Shown: positions 9,067 to 14,308 of the stretch, one piece after another
How the letters are laid out: every line of letters starts with the position of its first letter
How positions within the stretch are numbered: the first letter of the stretch is position 1
Assembly: GCA_000787465.1 (NCBI GenBank)
Contig: JSYX01000751.1
Coordinates: 1 to 14,308 of the forward strand
DNA: 14,308 bases
Reading direction: 5' to 3'
Origin: Thermomucor indicae-seudaticae
Lineage: Eukaryota; Mucoromycota; Mucoromycetes; Mucorales; Lichtheimiaceae
Notes under the pieces: generated by a model
The model's database searches: none
What the model saw: only the letters and a program-made list of their open reading frames with translations
What the model was told of the DNA's origin: nothing
Program-made: the position numbers and the translations under genes

Positions 9067-10821
9067 ATGAATCGAGAAAAAGGAAAACAAAAAATGGTTG
9101 CACAATCCCACCAAGATCAGCGCGACCGTCAATTCATGCAGCAAGCCTTTGAAAATCGCATTCAATTCGACGGTGGAGACACGATCATTGCAGAAAATAT
9201 GACCGGGACGACGTGGTCGGCTTCTTGGGAAGAACAGCAGCAGCATCAAAGGCACCATCAATTTTTGGCACACACCCAGCATCCCAATCCAGCATCAACG
9301 GGACATTTCAGTAGTGCAACGAACTATGATCAGCCAACGACTGCTGAGGCCCATAACTCGCTTGAAAAAGACAATGATAATGATATTATTATGGAGTCCG
9401 TTCCCGCAACAGATACGCATAAAGCCAAAGACATCCATATGCTTCAGGAACGAGATAATGATTCGCGCCAGAAGCGAATAAACGCTACGCATCATCCAAA
9501 TACGACCCAAAACGGTGCAGTAAACAATAAAACGGACATGCCAAAGAAATCTCGAGAACTGGACGAGGATGAATCATTTATCGAGGATCTTGTTGGCGAT
9601 TGCAAATGGCTACCGAAAGGTAAAGCAATTGTTTTGTAATCAATGCGTCTGTTATAACTAATGCGGGCCAAATCTATTTTGCTTTAAAAGAGGAGCTTTA
9701 TGATCTGCTAGTGCCCCCTCTGTTAGAAAGATGGCAGCTATATAATGAATGCGCAGATGAGATTGAGGAAGAAGTCTTTGAGAACAGGGAAGAGTATGTC
9801 TGGTTGAATGCAATGCATTAAAGAACGTTCTTGCTCACCAACGTTGAAGGATATATCGTAACAAAATGGAGGCGCTGCAGAAAGAGTTGAAGGCATTACA
9901 GGATGGTCAGCAGACTGTAACATAAGCCAGATGAATTTACAGAGTCATATTGAACGTTATTTCTCCTTTTTGTAGGAACTGACAAGGCGTTCAATGCGTA
10001 CGTCAAAGAACTTGAACGAAAGCGGGACGACGCGTTATGCAGAGCCAGAGTGGTGGCTGATTATCGACGAGAGAGTGTGCGAAAGCAATACGACAATGAC
10101 GCACGCGCCATCAACGAAGAATTTGAGGTAACCTAATCTGTTTTACTCACGGTAAGTCTGACAAACTATATTGATATGATCGATCATCTGTAGGCCGGGA
10201 AACGCAACCTCAAGAACGCCTGGAATGCCATTGTCAATGACCGAAGAACAGTAGCTAAACCTACAGATCCCTCAGTCGTTCCTGCGGCTACTTCTTCTGC
10301 GATAGGTAGCACGCCAACAAGTATGCATTGGATAAGTGTTTCTTGCCGTAGTATGACTGCTAACCCTGTCATTTATATTATTTAGCCAAAGAGCATACTA
10401 CGAAAGGCAAACGTAAAGGACGCAAAGATCGTCCACTAACCATTGCAGAAATTCTGCGGAACAAGCTGGGAATGTTGAACGCCGTTGCTAAACGTCGACA
10501 TGCCGTTGATCATATCCTTTTTTTAATGATCGCTTAAATATTTCATACAACAGCTACTATGTAGTTTTCTGTAACCCTTAACTCGCTTTATCACGTCTTA
10601 GGGATATGGCCACTCTAAGCAACGTCTTGATCACGACACTCCCTAGGGACGACATCGAGAATGACCTTGATGTTATCCATCGTGTAAGGAATCCTATTTT
10701 AGTCACATCTAATTGCGTCAGCTGACTCAACTGAACCTACTAGAACATACGATCCCGCAAAGAAGGAAACGATGCATCCAGCTCACGATTGTCTGACTCT
10801 GTTTATTTACGACCATATTGA
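9067..10821 (+). CDS. Sds3-family subunit of the Sin3/Rpd3 histone deacetylase complex
   Basis: Sds3/BRMS1-type proteins are scaffold subunits of the Sin3-histone deacetylase corepressor in the nucleus. Exons are 9067-9619, 9691-9793, 9850-9905, 9976-10127, 10194-10320, 10386-10511, 10595-10683 and 10744-10821. All joins are in phase and give 427 residues. ATG 9067 is the first in frame after a TGA at 9019. Residues 1-180 are Gln/His/Asn-rich and probably disordered. The Sds3 coiled coil covers about 217-303: YRNKMEALQKELKALQDGT, then AYVKELERKRDDAL, RRESVRKQYDND and INEEFEAGKRNLKNAW. A basic linker GKRKGRKDRP follows, then LTIAEILRNKLGML. The end, LPRDDIENDLDVI (about 388-400), matches the acidic C-terminal motif of the family. 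The gene has no breaks. Intron 6 is a U12-type AT-AC intron; if it were kept, a stop at 10535 would remove the last 54 residues. Confidence 0.88.
10512..10594 (+). other. U12-type (minor spliceosome) AT-AC intron
   Basis: The intron begins ATATCCTTT, a full match to the U12 AT-AC donor, and ends in AC at 10593-10594. The block CCTTAAC at 10576-10582 matches the U12 branch consensus (TTCCTTRAC), 13 nt from the end, within the usual 10-16 nt. There is no pyrimidine tract of the U2 kind. Splicing here is phase 1 on both sides and joins AVD to RLRDMATL, the open frame of the Sds3 C-terminus. Phase-compatible GT-AG alternatives are poor. Confidence 0.82.
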
Positions 10822-11128
10822 ATACATCCCGGACACATTTACGCAGAGCCATTTTTGTCTTGTTTTATTCCCATGTACAGCAATAATTTTACAATTTCAA
10901 ACTAGCGTACAAGAACCATGTATAATAGCCAAAGAAAAGTTGGTATGTGTAACATGACATAGCACCAAGATATGCGTCTTCCAGGCAGAGGGAACTATTT
11001 GGGAGCTTTTTGCTCCTTCACACGGCCTATAGCGTCTCTTAGAAGATTCAAACGCGCCAATTGGTTTTCCGGAGACTATCCATGGTATAAAGCATTTGAG
11101 ATAGTTCCATCACTTGAAAGGCCTTTCT
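10822..11128. other. Space between two convergent genes (307 nt)
   Basis: The region between the Sds3 stop and the glomulin-like stop holds both 3' ends. AT-rich words such as CAATAATTTT (near 10881) could serve polyadenylation on the + strand. The open frame at 10972-11214 overlaps the last glomulin exon in antisense and has no protein-like features. Confidence 0.4.
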
Positions 11129-13825
11129 TTAACGCACCTCCTCATCGTCCATGTGATTATGGGGATGGTCGTGTAATTTTATCTTCTCTCTGCATTTTTG
11201 TTCAGATTCATTGACCAGATTTTCTAACGGCATAATGTACTGACGAGTGACCCAATCGCGCACATCTTCGTCCCAAACGTTTGTCTGTGCTCCAAAAGTA
11301 TCTGTTGAGTGAAAAGGATAGGTTCCTTTAGATAACCATTGCCACTTACGAGATTATGCTTGTCTCTCATCAGCAGATACAAGTAAAAGTTTAGCACTTG
11401 CATAGCGAAACTATAGTCAGCCCAGAAATTGTCTTCGGTCGGCTTCTTGAACATGAGAGGGAAAAATTTGTCTGTTATCATCCGGCTGCTGAACGTTGCA
11501 CGCGGATCCTGACCAAAATGTTTAACTGCCTTTATGCAGGTCCCAAATTTTGAGATATTACCTTTACGCGATCACGGATAACAGCATTGAAAGATGCATC
11601 AACCTGATCCTTCAGCAATCCTACAGAGGCGGTCCTCATCGCAGGGAACGGTGGTCGGTCAAGAAGCTCGAGGAAAACAAAGATTTGAGCATCAACTTCG
11701 CACATATTTATAAAGTTAGCAATTAAGCGACAGGCTATAAGCCGGAGATCGGGATCTGGGCATCCACACGCTGTGGCACACATAACCTTATCCATGAAAA
11801 TGACTATTAATGAAACTTTCAGTTCTCTCAATTCACTACACTGCAACCTTACCTGCAAGCCTTCAACAAGTGGGAACTGAGAATGGTTCATGACTGGTCC
11901 CGGCAGCTTTGCCTGCAGGACTTGAGCATCCACTCTTGTCTCCACGTTGCAAGCAAGATAAATCAATATCATAAGACCCTTGTCGACTCGAGGTACTCGA
12001 TGTGGTCTATGTCGAAATGACGACATGTTGAGTGTACTACTGAATTGCCAGTATTGCACTATGTGACTTACACCGAAAGAAGATTTAGTATCATGCCGAG
12101 GCATTCGCGACCTATCCACTTTGGATCCAATATCAAAGGCATGATATTTAAGCTTCTTGCTTCGAAAGAAGGTCCAAATAGATAGGCATCGTAAATAGAT
12201 ATCGCGAGGAGCGTAGCTATCCCGTCGTATGAAAGGGGAAACATTTTATGGTTGATCTTTTCCCGACGATTTCTTTCCTCTTCCTCGTCTTGATCCTCAG
12301 ACCTTGCCTCCTTCGGTGTCGGTACAGGACTGTTTTCATCCAGTGAGCGTTTTAATCGTAGCATTCCGTCAAACGTGACACCGAGTGCCTTTGCTATTCT
12401 CTAGAAAGCAATGCATTAGCAACAATATCACCATCATAACCGCGTCTCGACGTTACGGTACCGTGCATCGGAATACTAGGTCAAGCATTTTTGACCTTGC
12501 TTCAGGGGTATACATGACAAGTGTTGCGTTAAATTTGTGCGGCGGCTTCTTGACATCGAATTTCCACGGAATTAAATGAGTATATAGAGCCACCAAGTCC
12601 ATATGCAGGTTTAGGACAACTTTTTCAAGGAACAAGATAAGAAGGTATGTCGATAGATACCACCGCTTCACTTCATCGCTCTCCTGGCCGATATCGCTGG
12701 ATTCAGGTTTCTGTTGTATAGCCCCCGTGAGCTTTCCAGGACACCGAGAGAATTGAAGCACATGCCAACCTGGTTCTGGTTTTGCCGCAGAAACGGGTTC
12801 TTGTAGCCAACCATATGAGAGTTGTGTCCAAACTCGACAAAGTCGAGCAAAGCATTTCCGAGCACAAAGACCAGCTTGTCCCAGCGATTGGGATCTCTTT
12901 CAGGGTTTCCCCACGAAGCACGTTCAAGCACAACTTTTCCCAAGAAGTCGATCGTCCGGGACATGAACTTGGCTGGATACGACATGTAGGAGACCAAGGG
13001 CTTGGGGTCCGAAAGCAGTTCAAGAGCTATAACACACACCGGTTAATCTTACTAAAATGAGTGCTCGCACCGACCATACATGTCCCGTAGATCTTGATAT
13101 ACTCAATGATCTTCAATGCAGCCCGTACGCATTCTTCCTCGTTCGGATAGCAGCTTTCCCAATCCAGTACGCTCATCTGTTCCGATACGATCACGTACAC
13201 CTCCTTGTAGTTGATTCTACGTCCAATGCGTCCAAACATCAGAGCCGCCAACCGTCGTACCTCGCGGCACATGCTGTCGTCGCCGTTCGCTGTCACAAGA
13301 TACGGTTCAAGCAGGCGTATAATATCCCATCCAAAGTCTCGTATGATGGCAGCCTAGCTAAGTGTCCTTAGTACTACGCCTGAAAGAACAACGCGTCAGC
13401 ATTTACCGAGAGATCAAGTCCATAGCCCGATCGCATGCGATCGCCCTCCACATCTTCATATATCAAGACGTGCAGCACGAGCTGGAGTATTGTAAACTGA
13501 GCTGTGGCATTGTATTTCGTAGCTGCCTCAAGAGCGCGCTTCATCAACTTGAACAAGTGCTCGAACCGCTTCGTATCGTGTATTCCACAGTCGTCCATCG
13601 GTAGGCCACCATATTCTCGCCGCTCAGACTCAATTTCCTTTCAACATGTCAGGATTGGCTAATGGTAAATGAGATCCGAGTGCTTTGTGTGGATACCTCA
13701 ACCAGTTTGCGATGAGCTTTACGGATAGCAGCAATGTGTCGCTCCAGCTCCTTTTCAGACACCACAGCTGGTCTATGCGCGCTGCGTGGGCTGAGTGCCT
13801 CAGTTGTTGTGATGAATACGCCCAT
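11129..13825 (-). CDS. Glomulin/Alf4/Ybp-family helical-repeat protein
   Basis: The family (Pfam Kinetochor_Ybp2/YAP-Alf4-glomulin) includes animal glomulin, which binds the RING of RBX1 and blocks cullin ligases, plant ALF4, and yeast Ybp1/Ybp2. Exons in order are 13825-13697, 13637-13407, 13353-13080, 13026-12770, 12710-12462, 12400-12072, 12006-11853, 11786-11562, 11508-11350 and 11284-11129. All joins are in phase and give 720 residues with no stop. ATG 13825 follows an in-frame TAG nine bases upstream. Landmarks are IIRDFGWDIIRLLEPYL (about 123-139), an acidic loop EDQDEEEERNRRE, CPDPDLR (550-556), TASVGLLKDQV (593-603) and the end NVWDEDVRDWVTRQYIMPL. Helices dominate throughout. Introns are 53-66 nt with branch sites such as CTCAAC, TTAAC and GCTAATG. 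The join 12770/12710 is the least certain. It is slightly longer than human glomulin. Whether it acts on cullins, kinetochores or oxidative stress in this organism cannot be told. Confidence 0.88.
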
Positions 13826-14308
13826 GAGTCGCTACAATCTTTTGTATGCAGCAGTAATGAACGAACAAAAAGAAAGAGCGCTTCAAGTGCTTTTAATACT
13901 CAGCAGGAAGATGACAACAGGATGATTGTACAGTACGGGTTATTAGTATGTACATACTACTGCAAGTTTATTTTCCCTTCAACTTTGGTTCTGCGCGCCG
14001 TAAGATACACATCCGTGAACTCCAGTAATTTAAACCCTTCGGTAGATCAGTGTATCAATAAAACGATACCTCAGCAGTTGATGTCTGCAATTTTGGGACG
14101 CAATGCTTAATAGGATATGAGTTATATTAGTGAAGCAATCACATTTGGAAGGTAGGTACTGCATGGGTGTAAGCATACGTAGTGTTTCGCTCTATGCTTC
14201 ATCTTCGGGTGAGAGAAACAAAAGACATCTCTTGACGGACCATGTGCGATTACTGGTTTTTGAATAAACCTTAGCGTCCTCCGCTGGTAGTGTTTGCGTC
14301 AACTTCAA
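13826..14308. other. 5' flank of the glomulin-like gene, no gene supported
   Basis: This holds the promoter side of the minus-strand gene. The + strand open frame 13685-14110 overlaps exon 1 in antisense and does not look like protein. I see no clear TATA element, RNA gene or repeat. Confidence 0.35.

Noticed and set aside
10474..10600. A standard GT-AG intron instead of the AT-AC one
   Set aside because: It is the only phase-compatible choice found, uses a poor GTTGAA donor, is about twice the usual length here, and would remove the well-formed stretch ending in AVD.
12782..13371. Plus-strand open frames at 12782-13060 and 13057-13371
   Set aside because: They lie antisense to exons 3 and 4 of the intact glomulin-like gene and show no protein family features.
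1..14308. CRISPR arrays, bacterial operons or phage genes
   Set aside because: No regularly spaced repeats or compact intronless operons are present; the gene structure is clearly eukaryotic.

Overview
The window looks like nuclear DNA of a fungus, probably an early-diverging (Mucoromycota-type) lineage. Genes sit on both strands and are split by many short introns, mostly 53-78 nt, with GT...AG ends and CTAAC/CTCAAC/TTAAC-like branch sites. The recognisable proteins are typical fungal/eukaryotic ones: an Sds3 chromatin subunit, a glomulin/Alf4/Ybp protein, an arrestin-like protein and a Cwc2 splicing factor. One intron has the full signature of a minor (U12-type) AT-AC intron, which only some fungal lineages keep. 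The lineage call is inference.

Left part (about 1-8000): decayed or interrupted genes. Positions 1-940 hold only weak, unrecognised open frames. About 980-2236 is a broken copy of a Cwc2/RBM22-like splicing factor gene that still has its introns but carries several frameshifts and three in-frame stops. About 3276-6333 is an alpha-arrestin-like gene whose exons splice together in phase, but exon 1 appears frameshifted and the last large exon is split by a ~545-bp transposon with 20-bp inverted ends and a 6-7 bp target duplication. Short GC-rich inserts lie inside two of its introns, and a third GC-rich patch lies in an exon. At 6430-6730 a Lys/Glu/Gln-rich coiled-coil frame has two stops, both explainable as CAA to TAA. 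From there to about 9000 only fragments of open frame are visible.

Right part (9067-13825): two intact, convergent genes. The + strand gene (9067-10821, 8 exons, 427 aa) is an Sds3-family subunit of the Sin3/Rpd3 histone deacetylase complex; its sixth intron is the U12-type AT-AC intron. The - strand gene (13825-11129, 10 exons, 720 aa) is a glomulin/Alf4/Ybp-family helical-repeat protein. Their stop codons are 307 nt apart, so the 3' UTRs probably lie close together or overlap. All exon joins were worked out by hand from frame, phase, splice signals and family resemblance; no transcript or database evidence was available.
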